Origin: Phlegmacium glaucopus
Lineage: Eukaryota > Basidiomycota > Agaricomycetes > Agaricales > Cortinariaceae
NCBI GenBank assembly: GCA_015039465.1
Contig: MU130078.1
Span: 133,991-167,778 of the forward strand
Direction of reading: 5' to 3'
DNA length: 33,788 bases
This document shows positions 10,301 to 18,872 of this stretch, piece after piece. Positions within the stretch are counted from its first letter, which is position 1. Every line of letters begins with the position of its first letter. The position numbers were made by a program, and so were the translations under genes. The notes beneath the pieces are model-generated. The model did no database searches. It had not been told where the DNA came from and saw only the letters and a list, made by a program, of their open reading frames with translations.

Positions 10301-10634
10301 CAGAGATCAGGGAAGATGGAATGAGGCAGGGCAACTGAATGTTCAAGTCATGGACATGATGAAGAAGTTGCTTGGTGTAAAACATCCAGACACCCTCATT
10401 AGTATGGCAAATCTAGCAATCACATACAGGGATCAGGGAAGGTGGAATGAGGCAGAACAACTACAGGTTCAAGTTATGGACATGAGGAAGAAGCTGCTTG
10501 GTGTAGAACATCCAGACACCCTCATTAGTATGGAAAATCTAGCAATCACATACAGTGATCAGGGAAGGCAGATTGAGGCAGAGCAGCTGCAGGTTGAACT
10601 CATGAATATCAAGAAGGGAATAGGTAGAGATTGA
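7347..10634 (+). CDS. NLR-type receptor: NB-ARC NTPase with tandem TPRs
   Basis: Six exons (7347-7547, 7606-7686, 7745-7810, 7856-7924, 7978-8219, 8270-10634) splice in frame to about 1007 residues. The N-terminus is basic then S/T/A-rich (MKPFFKKFVKSKKQK) and matches no effector domain I know. The NB-ARC region follows: P-loop GLGGVGKT at about 200-207, Walker B LIVFDN at about 272-277, sensor-like ILITSRN at about 298-304, GLPL-like GCIPLAIDHAGAY from about 355, and an MHD-like VHPLVHSW. From about residue 609 come nine complete 42-residue TPRs of the kinesin-light-chain type (WNEAEQLQVQVMDMRKKLLG, EHPDTL, SMANLA) and a partial tenth. Fungal NLRs are thought to sense non-self and trigger heterokaryon incompatibility or defence; the ligand is unknown. 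All NTPase motifs are intact. The last exon is CpG-poor like the transposons to its right, whereas exons 1-5 are not. Confidence 0.9.
7548..7800 (+). repeat. Tandem exon-intron duplication in the NLR 5' part
   Basis: The stretch from 7548 and the stretch from 7687 are diverged copies 139 bases apart. Each begins with a GTGAG donor followed by a 58-base intron (GTTCAACTT, GCCCATC, ATCAG) and then an exon starting ACT-RCC-CATGA. Both introns keep splice signals and phase 0, so the duplication added 27 codons without breaking frame. Confidence 0.75.
9435..10631 (+). repeat. 126-bp tandem array coding for TPRs
   Basis: Units begin at 9435, 9561, 9687, 9813, 9939, 10065, 10191, 10317 and 10443, with a partial unit from 10569. 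Nearly all changes between units are single bases, and many hit the same few codons (residues after EQL, after DTL and around TY). Such uniform DNA-level similarity points to recent duplication or gene conversion. The first unit, which starts WDNAEQL, and the last partial one are the most diverged, as expected at array edges. Confidence 0.9.
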
Positions 10635-12017
10635 AGTGGGCCAATCATCAAAGTATAAAAGTGTTTGTACTCTACCTTACTTACTCTCAATTGTATTATG
10701 ATAAAAATTAAATTCCAGATCTAAGCCAAAATTTAAAGAAGCAGAAACAGAACATAGTCTTCCTGTCAAGATCAAAATAGCAAGCAATGCATATTGTTTG
10801 ACCTCAGTAGGCTCATGAGGCAAATATATGGGTAAGTACAACAATAACTACTAGTTTATATACACAGAGAGATAAAGTGGGGTAAACTATGAAGAAAACA
10901 ATAAAAGCACTTACAATGGAAAGCTTAGCACATTGCACATGGCAATGCATGCTTGCAACAAGCTCCAGAATTCCAACACTTCCTTTGAACTCTAATATTC
11001 AAATTATAAGTATAAATGAATATCTAAAAGCACAGTAAATATTCAGGCCATGAACTACTAATAATAGTTTACATAGTTCTGTGCTTATATCTGAATGATA
11101 TTGACATTGTAGGGCCATATCATGGTTGCTCATGAATCATGACTGTAGACTTTTTAAGAGTGGTAGATGTAATTTAATTAATTATGCCATTAGGTTTAAT
11201 TAAAACAAACTCCAAGATAGGTCAATGGTATAAAAATAAAACAAGTTACAATATAAATGTTAGTATCATGTTACAGCCATTTGTGTAACTAGGATGTTGA
11301 CGGAGGTGGTAGCCATCTGTAGACTTGAATACTCAGCAATGTCCTCTCTAAGACTACAGGATGCAGTTCTCCTCACCAAGCAGAACCCATATTTTCTGAA
11401 TGACCCAAGAACAACCTCAGAACTAGACTCAGACTGTGTTAAGTTTAGACAAAGGGATAACATCGGAGTGACTCCGGAACGGAACCAGAACAAGTAACGG
11501 AAAGGACTTTGGCCTCAGCGTATGTGCTGTGCCGTCCAGCTCCTATAGTGTCCTGATTTTGGAACTGGAAGAGAATGGGATAAGATGGAAGACCTCAGTG
11601 ACTTAGAGGACAAACAAGAGGAGGAAACTAAGTTGATATTTGAACTGAGGAATACATACAAGTTTTGAGTACTTAAATAATAAAAGGAATAGCAACCGAA
11701 ATATAAAAGATAAATATAAAGTGCTGTGTTCTGCTCCTGGAAAGTCCTGCATTCTTGGGTGAATAATCCATAGCGGGTGTGCTGACTGATAATGGGAAAG
11801 TGATGACAAAGAAATAGTTGTTATGGTGAAGATGTGGTAATGGGCTCAGAGTATCATGGGAAGAGCCAGAATGATACAGAGAAGTCTCAGAGTTGGATGA
11901 AGGAAGAGTAGATCTGGATACAAGAGAAGGTACTGGAACGGAGTACGGAGTACTGGAGACAACTCCGACGGAGCTGGACTGGAGTCATGTATAACAGAAT
12001 GTAACAGACTGGAGAGC
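10635..12017. other. CpG-poor, AT-rich intergenic DNA, probably old transposon debris
   Basis: No gene is supported. Short open frames at 11294-11497 and elsewhere have no recognisable motif. From about 11460 to 12000 there are repeated GGAAC/GGAGT/CTGGA words (for example around 11475 and 11935-12010) that look like remains of a repetitive element, but I could not find matching ends. Confidence 0.4.
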
Positions 12018-12385
12018 AGTAGTGTTGGGTAAACAACCTCAAGTTTTTTACCATGAAGTTTTTTACTGGTAATTTACTGTTGAATATTTTCAAGCATTAG
12101 AAAAGCTCTTCCGGATTAGGAATGATTAGTAAGCACAAGTAGGATATGAGTAGTAGCATACTGTACTGTTTTACTCACTTGTTTGCAAGGTGCTAGACCC
12201 ATGCTGGCCAAACATGAATCATATTATCACCTGCTTCATCACTGAGTTCAATAAATTCCATCATTTACTGTTGGAAATTCAGATGTTGGTTTAAAGTACA
12301 GATACCAGATGAGAGCACTAACAATGTGGAGCTTAAGCTGGAGGGGGAATATACACTGTATTGGTTTAAACCAATGAGGAATTTC

Positions 12386-12713
12386 TGTTAGAGGAGGTAA
12401 GAACCCGGGAATCAAGTTGAATTCTCAAGGTGCTTATCTTCAATAAGCACCTTACACCTATATACTACAAGCATGGGAGCTAATATGACTACATATGGCT
12501 AGTACATAATAGAAGGTAGGGTGAGGTAGATACCAAGAATAGAACTGACATCTGTATGATGTCATCAGCAAAGGGTCAACTACTACAACAATAAGGGGAT
12601 GTTCATAAAGGGTAGGATAGGGAACGCGGCATGTAATATGATCATAGAGTAAAGTGAAAGTGATAATGATGCTAATTTTACCTAGGGGTGGATACAATGA
12701 GTATCCCCTAACA
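12386..12713. mobile_element. Solo LTR of an LTR retrotransposon
   Basis: A 328-bp segment begins TGTTAGAGGAGG and ends ATCCCCTAACA, the usual TG...CA form with inverted TGTTAG/CTAACA ends. It is flanked by the 5-bp target duplication ATTTC (12381-12385 and 12714-12718). No internal retrotransposon genes are present, so it is a solo LTR left by recombination. Inside, 12427-12453 is a perfect 11-bp hairpin (AAGGTGCTTAT, loop CTTCA), and a TATA-like CTATATAC lies next to it. Confidence 0.85.
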
Positions 12714-13066
12714 ATTTCATCCTCAAAGGTCTACTACTTATACAATTTGGACTGTGGCTATGCTTATCTACATATTTACAAGTCCTTACTGCTATTGGTT
12801 AATATTCCTAGCTATCTACTCTGGTCCATATATGACATGTTTAGCTTGCATGATTACTAAAATTCCAACAAATTCCAACATTTACCTCCCTGGAAAGGTT
12901 GAAAATTTTTGAGGTAAATTACCTATATCATGTGCAAGGGGCTGGGGCCAATGACCAAAAAAAATAGTTCTCAGTTCTTGGCAGTTTTTGACCACATGTT
13001 TAAGCATGTGACAGGTAAATTATGTTGAAATTTGGTGTCAGGTTTGCAGAACTAAAGGCTGAAGTG

Positions 13067-13249
13067 TAGTGATGCCGAAGTCTGGTTCAGTCTGGTTCTC
13101 TGCCATTTTTGGTGAACCCTGAACCGAACTAATTACCATATAAGGCAAGTGTTCGGGCAAATTACGCCTCATTGAACCTCAAAACAGGTTCGGTTCAGCT
13201 GTGCCCTGAACTTTGAACTTTGGTTCAGAACCGGACTGCGGCATCACTA
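13067..13249. mobile_element. 183-bp hAT-type MITE
   Basis: The ends TAGTGATGCCGAAGTCTGGT and ACCGGACTGCGGCATCACTA are inverted repeats with two mismatches. Exact 8-bp duplications CTGAAGTG flank it (13059-13066 and 13250-13257), the length made by hAT transposases. It has no coding capacity. Internally it repeats GGTTC/GAACC words. A decayed relative lies at 33066. Confidence 0.9.
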
Positions 13250-13479
13250 CTGAAGTGAGGATAATCCTTACTTAGAGCTTGTTTGGATGATGTGCATGGC
13301 CGTGCGTGGGTCTGGTTTCAGACCTTGTTAATTTGGCCATCAGCGGAGGCTCAATTTTCCTTATCTATCTAATCTCTGAGATAAGATGTCTGTCCATATA
13401 TGGGAATGGCTGACATCTAATCTCTGAGATAATTTAAAGTATATCCAATACTGTAATTAGACAATAAGCAATCTCATCA

Positions 13480-14845
13480 ATGGACCAACTATCAGATGAG
13501 GATGAGCTATTGGCAAGGATACTCATTCAATGATGGCTGCATCAGTATGCAGCCCTTTTCACCAGCATTATTCTAACAGCCACTGCTGCCTTACTTCAGT
13601 CAATGTTTACCAGGGAACCATATCATATGTCTGTCCTCACATGTGAAGCATGGGTGATGGAACTCCTTGCTGGTCATGAAAAATGTATCCACTGCAAGCT
13701 TGGAGTACATCATGAAGTATTTGTAGCTCTCATTGCAGTCCTGCATGAAATGGGACATGGCAATTCCAAATATGTGTCCCTTGAAGAACAACTTGTGATA
13801 TTCCTTCATGCTTGTGTGACTGGTCAAACAGTCAGACACCTAGGTGAACAATTTCAAAGATCCAATGAAACTATTTCTTGGTAGGTGAAATACATTAATA
13901 ATAATATATGGGTCAATATACTTTAGTCTTTAGTTATTTCCACAAGATGCTTTTCATAATTTCCTCACCACCATTTTATAATAACTATGTTCATCTACCT
14001 TGCGCAAGTGACCCAAGCTCACCTAAAATCCTCCAGAATCCCAAATTCTGGCCCTTCTTCAAGGATGCACTGGGAGCAATTGATGGCAGCCATATTCATT
14101 GCTCACCTCCTGCATCTGAATGTGCATTCTACCAAAACTGCAAAGGTTTCATTTCTCAGAATTGCCTTTTTGCATGCTCATTCAGTCTTCTGTTTGTATA
14201 TTCCTTGACAGGATGGGAAGGATCTGCTTCAGATGCCTGAGTATATGAAGATGCTTGTTTGCAGGATTTGGTCATCCCTGAAGGGAAATATTATCTTGCT
14301 GATGCTGGATTTCCATCAAGCAAGGAACTCCTCATTCCCTACCGTGGTCCAAGGTATCATCTTGCAGAGTGGGGCCATGCATGTGTAAGGTATGTTTCAT
14401 CATAGTATCTTTTTTTTATTTCATAGTCAACTTATAGTATGGTAATTATAGACCAATAAATAAAGAAGAGCTGTTCAATCTTCATCATTCTTCAGCACGA
14501 GATGTCATTGAGCAAATATTTGGTGTCTTAAAGCACTGTTTCAGGATACTGCTTTTGGCACCAGAGTACAGCCTTGAGATTCAAGCCTGCATACCATCAG
14601 CATTAGCTGCAATCCATAATTTTATCTGTCTACATGATCCCAAGGAGGGGCCTTTGGAGGCAGATGAAGATCACTCAGTTCATGACTGTTTTGGTGAAAT
14701 CCTGCAACCTGCACCAGCCATACCTGAGGATGAAGAAATTGATGCACAACGTGATCAAATTGCACAAGCTATGTGGGAAGACTATGTGAATGTATGCAAG
14801 GAAAGAGGTATAGATATGGATGGGCCAATTGCCAGTGAAGATTAG
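13480..14845 (+). pseudogene. Harbinger-type DDE transposase, decayed
   Basis: Three exons (13480-13880, 13934-14389, 14452-14845) with GT-AG introns. A helix-turn-helix region (SLEEQLVIFLHACVTG, GEQFQRSNETIS) is followed by the DDE_Tnp_4 fold: FKDALGAIDGSHI (first Asp), GKYYLADAGFP (second Asp), and SARDVIEQIFGVLKHCFRI (catalytic Glu). The C-terminus is acidic. Two in-frame TGA codons, at 13531 and 14238, stand where CAA/CGA-type codons are expected; the second replaces the Arg of the usual SDARV motif and fits a CpG C-to-T change. A MITE inserted after 14842 supplies the TAG at 14843; the original frame continues past the MITE to a TGA at 15192. The protein cannot be made intact, so any movement would need a transposase from elsewhere. 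Confidence 0.9.
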
Positions 14846-15159
14846 GGATTGTTGTGGGTAACCAACAGGTAACTTGGCAGCAACCCGTACCCCACCTGCA
14901 GGGACCCATACCTGCTGACCCCATGGGTTTACCCATCAAAACAAGCCCAAAAACACCCAAAACGGCCCAGAAATAAGAGAGATATGTGCTAAATGATAGT
15001 TACTATCATTTTGGTCATATCTCCTTCAATTATTATCTGTTTTGAGTGATCTTGGGCTTGTTCTGTAGGTGGCAGGTACAGATATCCATACCCATACCCA
15101 TACCTGCCTGCACCCTACCCACCAACCCGCAGGGGTTGAAAAACCCATGACAATCCCTA
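14843..15159. mobile_element. 317-bp hAT-type MITE inside the transposase gene
   Basis: The ends TAGGGATTGTTGTGGGT and ACCCATGACAATCCCTA are inverted repeats differing at a single TG/CA pair, as expected from a lost CpG. Exact 8-bp duplications GTGAAGAT flank it (14835-14842 and 15160-15167). The subterminal parts are full of ACCCATAC/ACCTGC words, a common feature of hAT elements where such repeats bind transposase. It has no gene. Confidence 0.92.
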
Positions 15160-15383
15160 GTGAAGATGATGACCTTGATGAAGAATCAGACTGATAATTG
15201 ATTGTAGTACCGGTACAGACAACAAGTAGTATTCACAACAATGTACAATATACAGATACAGGAAAACTAAATGATATGAAGATTCAACTACATACTTTTC
15301 AAGACATCTGCCAGCCAACTCATCCTGAGCTCATCACAATAAGGTCTACATATATTTCCACCGTAACATGTGCAAATAAAATA

Positions 15384-15879
15384 TCATAATACAAATTGAT
15401 AGCACACCTTAATTTTTATATGCTCCTTCCAGACATTAGCCTCTGCATTGGTTTGAATACTTGCACCAGTTGCATTATCCCAATGCACTCCTGATGTTTC
15501 CTGGTATTTTTGAATAGTGCTGTAGGTGGCTTTGAGCTGATGACAGAGGACATCAGCACTGCAAGATGGAAGCAGCATCACTTACTGATTGCCATTTTGT
15601 TTTGCACATCTTTCCTGTCTTTGGTGGCCCATCAGTGAGAAGGTCAGATATACTGTCTGCCACAGCATTGAATGTTGACATCTTGAACATCCCAGTGTCA
15701 CCCATCTCTGACTTGTGTTCATACAGATAGTCCACCAAGCCAGTAATCTCCCAGTCACTCCACTGGGCCTTTTCATGAGAAGATGCCATGAGAAAAGCAG
15801 TGTACTGGGCACAAAGAGTGGTGATGATGATCCCTTGAGCCCAGAGTTGTTGTCGGTGTGCAAGGGTTGCCAGATCCAT
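15384..15879 (-). CDS. Myb/SANT-like accessory protein of the Harbinger element
   Basis: Harbinger elements encode a second protein with a trihelix Myb/SANT-like domain that helps the transposase bind the element ends and enter the nucleus. Exon 1 (15879-15586) runs from MDLATLAHRQQ to the SANT-like core WSDWEITGLVDYLYEHKSE, FNAVADSISDLL and GKMCKTKWQS. A 49-base intron (15585-15537) joins it to exon 2, LKATYSTIQKYQETSGVHWD, NAEANVWKEHIK, which matches the second half of this domain. After KIK the frame can run on to a stop at 15384 or splice at GTGTGC (15407); I could not find a good third exon, so the C-terminus is uncertain. No internal stops are seen, unlike the transposase. Confidence 0.8.
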
Positions 15880-16383
15880 TATAATTATACAAGTATTCAG
15901 ATTATCGGATGCCTGCAGGCAAGGAGAAAAATTCAGCCTCCGCTGATGGCCGAATTGGAAACAAGGTCTGAAACCGGACCCACACATGGCCACACACATC
16001 ATCTGAACAAGCTCTTAAAGTTAGGCTTATAGATGAGGGCAGGGGTATGCACTAGTATTGGTGCAAACCAATGAGGAGTCCTGCAATGGTGGCTGTACAT
16101 ATGATATACATCTATGCCAACTATGTTGCAATGATGCAATATCACACAATTACTAATTAGTATGAACTATGACTAAATAATTCCAACAAATTACTGGTAA
16201 TTTACCAGTAATTTACCTAGACTCTTTGAGGGAATTTTCTTTTACCCAACGCTAACTTAGAGCGGCGAGCACACGTGACTGTAGTGAATAACGTGATTTG
16301 TTACATATGTGACACGTAACATCCACGTCGACTGTAAACCTCGTCGTTGGTCGCTTCAAATTTTGAACTCGTTAAAACGCAAA

Positions 16384-17726
16384 ATGGTAAGTTTTTCGAA
16401 TATTTATGCTTGAGCTTCGTGAATAATGAAAACCTATTACAGGCGTCCGCAACAGTGTCGGACTCCGTCCCTATCGAGACAGCTCATGAGGATATGATCG
16501 TACGGCCTGTCCCTAATCTTGGAATACGTGTACTTAACATGAATATAACCCGCAGCACGATGCTCAACTGGACTATTACGGTAAACGACTTGCAACTTGC
16601 TCCTCAGATCGAACGGTCAAAGTGTTTGACGTGGTGGATGGGGAGCCGCAACGATCGTCTGGTGCAGGACATACTCTCAAAGGGTGCGCGTATCTCTACT
16701 GTTGCGAGATGTTTTTTTGGGCTAATGGATTCAAAAAAAAAACAGTCACACAGGCCCCGTGTGGCAAGTTGCCTGGGCTCACCCGAAGTATGGGCATATC
16801 CTGGCGTCATGCTCGTATGATGGAAAGGTTTTGATCTGGAAAGAACAACAAGGGCAGGGTAGTGCCGTGGGCGGTTGGATCAAGATTAAAGAGCACACTC
16901 TTCATACTGCATCAGGTACCCGAATCCATCATGTTTCCACAATGGCTTCACCTTATCACGCCTTTTCTCGCCAGTTAACTCCGTTTCATGGGCGTCCCAC
17001 GAACTTGGAGCCATCCTTGCCTGTGCGTCTTCAGATGGGAAAGTTTCGGTTTTGACATTCAAAAGTCTGTTGATCTTACTTTCTCAAATGGAACAGTAAT
17101 TTTAACATTTCATGTTGTTTTCAGATGACGGTCAATGGGACGCCGACATATTTACTGCACACGCCATTGGCTGTAACGCGGTATCATGGGCACCAGCTAT
17201 TCTCCCAGGATCCCTTATAACACCTCAACAAGCTCCAGCTACCGTTTCTCCTCCGGGCCAACCTCCGACGTCAGTATCTCAAACTTTCTCTGTTAAACGA
17301 TTCGCTAGTGCAGGGTGCGATAACCTTGTTAAGATATGGGGTTATCGTGAAGAGACGCAATCATGGGTTGAAGAAGATACACTAGAAGGTCACACTGACT
17401 GGGTTAGAGATGTGGCTTGGGCACCCAATATTGGGTTGCCCCGCAGTTATATCGCCACAGCTTCTCAAGATAAAAGTGTGATTATTTGGACGAAAGACAC
17501 CCCTACCTCGCCTTGGGTCAAAACTGCCTTAGACCCTTCCTCAACTGCTGCAACGATGGGGTCTGGCCCGCCCCCGCCTGCAGGCAAGTTCCCTGACGTC
17601 GTTTGGCGTGTCTCATGGAGCTTGGCTGGCAATTTGTTGGCCGTAAGCTGCGGAGATGGGAAGGTTACCCTCTGGAAGGAGAACTTGAAAGGCGTTTGGG
17701 AATGTGTTAGTGATATGAATAGTTGA
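16384..17726 (+). CDS. SEC13: Sec13, COPII coat and nuclear-pore WD40 protein
   Basis: Sec13 pairs with Sec31 in the outer COPII coat for ER export and with Nup145C/Nup84 in the nuclear pore. Six exons: 16384-16386 (only the ATG), 16443-16499, 16556-16683, 16746-16915, 16975-17064 and 17125-17726, giving 349 residues. The start is [20 protein letters not shown], then [76 protein letters not shown] repeats, [27 protein letters not shown], and [29 protein letters not shown]. These are the six WD40 blades of Sec13. A P/Q/T-rich insertion of about 20 residues around [10 protein letters not shown]...SVSQ makes it longer than the yeast protein (297). It begins about 130 bases right of the transposon island and shows normal CpG content. 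Confidence 0.96.
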
Positions 17727-18872
17727 AGGAAACCTTTCCACAAAATAATAAATGTCACTATCTTCCATGAATCTTTTCGGCTTTCCGCCTTAACTAGCAG
17801 ACGAGGATAGCTACGCATGAGGCCGACCCCCAATATTCATATTCACCTTCGTCCGTAATGTCTTCGTAATGTCTCAGCGTATCCCGGTCTATTGCAATTG
17901 GAGGAGTCAATTAAGTTTGGAAACCGCTCAGGCACTAGCCGATACTTCTGTGCTCCTCTTTGGTCGACCGTCGAACGGTTCAGTTTGGCCCTGTCTGTAG
18001 TTGCAAACGAACTTATTACCAGGTTCTTTTCGAATGCGTCAGCTTCCAAACATCGGTTTATAGCAAGCTGCTTAAGTTAATCTATTTTTTTCAAGAAGTA
18101 ATTTGAACACGGCCGTACCATCATGTAACAGGCGATCAATCTCACCTTCACCTCAGTCACCATCACCTATCCCTTCTGAATCTTCGTCAGCATTGCCTAC
18201 TCCATTGGCTAATGCGTTTCCTTTACCCCATATTCAGTTAGGATGGCGTTTCAACGGAAGTTGAGGGAGTTCGAATCTGCGAGGGAGAAACACTTGCAGC
18301 AGCAGGAACGGCGGCAGCAATAACGAAGCCAATATCAGCGATATAGACCTTCCGTCACTTCGTTAGTCTCAAATACGAGTTCGACAGCTACAATTGTACC
18401 TTCTGGAGATCAGACACTGAGGCTGCGGTGTCCAGCGAATTGGGCGATGGCAGTAGTGGTAGCAACAGCGATGTTGTATCGTTGGCGAGTGTGCAAGAGA
18501 ATGAGAGGTATACCTGGGAAGATGATGGAAATTCGAGGTGTTCAGGCACTTATTATAGTGTTAGATCGAATTTTAGCAGTAACATTACATAAAGCAGTGT
18601 TGGAACTCTCCTTCTCCCTCTCTCTCAGATAAGTTGTTTCCTTGGATATATATTTCGGACAGCCCCAGCTTCATGATCAATTTTTTACAATTTACTTCTT
18701 CGATTACCGATCCTGGGTCTGGCTTTGGCTTTGGCTTTGGACCTGCAATAAGGCAGAGGCTACTTATGAGGGTGAACATGCCGTAACATCAACTTCATTT
18801 CCTAAGCTGACATGCAGTTTTACCTGGGGTGATGGAAGGAACATCCTCAGCTAATCGTTCTACGCCGGTGGG
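17727..18872 (+). other. Unresolved region with possible exons
   Basis: Short coding-like pieces occur on the plus strand but no complete gene could be built. They are MSQRIPVYCNWRSQ...LETAQALADTS from 17869, a P/S-rich piece RRSISPSPQSPSPIPSESSS from about 18130, MAFQRKLREFESAREKHLQ from 18243, and an acidic S/G-rich piece SLKYEFDSYNCTF...SELGDGSSGSNSD ending in a stop near 18593. They could be exons of a rapidly evolving gene or remains of a broken one. A short (GGCTTT)3 tract lies at 18721-18740. Confidence 0.25.

Larger units (their letters stand above)
13275..16014. mobile_element. PIF/Harbinger DNA transposon with two genes
   Basis: Long terminal inverted repeats of roughly 85-90 bp start GAGCTTGTT at 13275 and end AACAAGCTC at 16014, flanked by the TTA target duplication (13272-13274 and 16015-16017) typical of PIF/Harbinger. 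The element carries the two expected genes, a DDE transposase on the plus strand and a Myb/SANT-like protein on the minus strand, which converge. Its length of 2740 bp includes a 317-bp MITE and 8-bp duplication inserted near the transposase 3' end; without them it would be 2415 bp. Confidence 0.93.
12018..16252. mobile_element. Possible larger TIR element hosting the nested insertions
   Basis: TAGTGTTGGGTAAA at the left faces TTTTACCCAACGCTA at the right, an inverted pair differing at one base within the core. Both ends are followed inward by similar AT-rich words (TTTACTGGTAATTTAC near 12063-12078; a palindrome AAATTACTGGTAA at about 16189-16215). CpG content becomes normal right after 16252. 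I see no target-site duplication, so the ends may belong to two separate copies. Confidence 0.35.

Noticed and set aside
9435..10631. CRISPR-like or satellite array
   Set aside because: The 126-bp units are contiguous codons of one frame with TPR features, without spacers.
11266..11497. Overlapping short frames on both strands
   Set aside because: Short, motif-free and inside CpG-poor repetitive DNA.
12343..16090. Direct repeat near 12350 and 16053 as the two LTRs of one retrotransposon
   Set aside because: The similar stretch is only about 40 bases, lacks TG...CA ends and flanks no retroelement genes.
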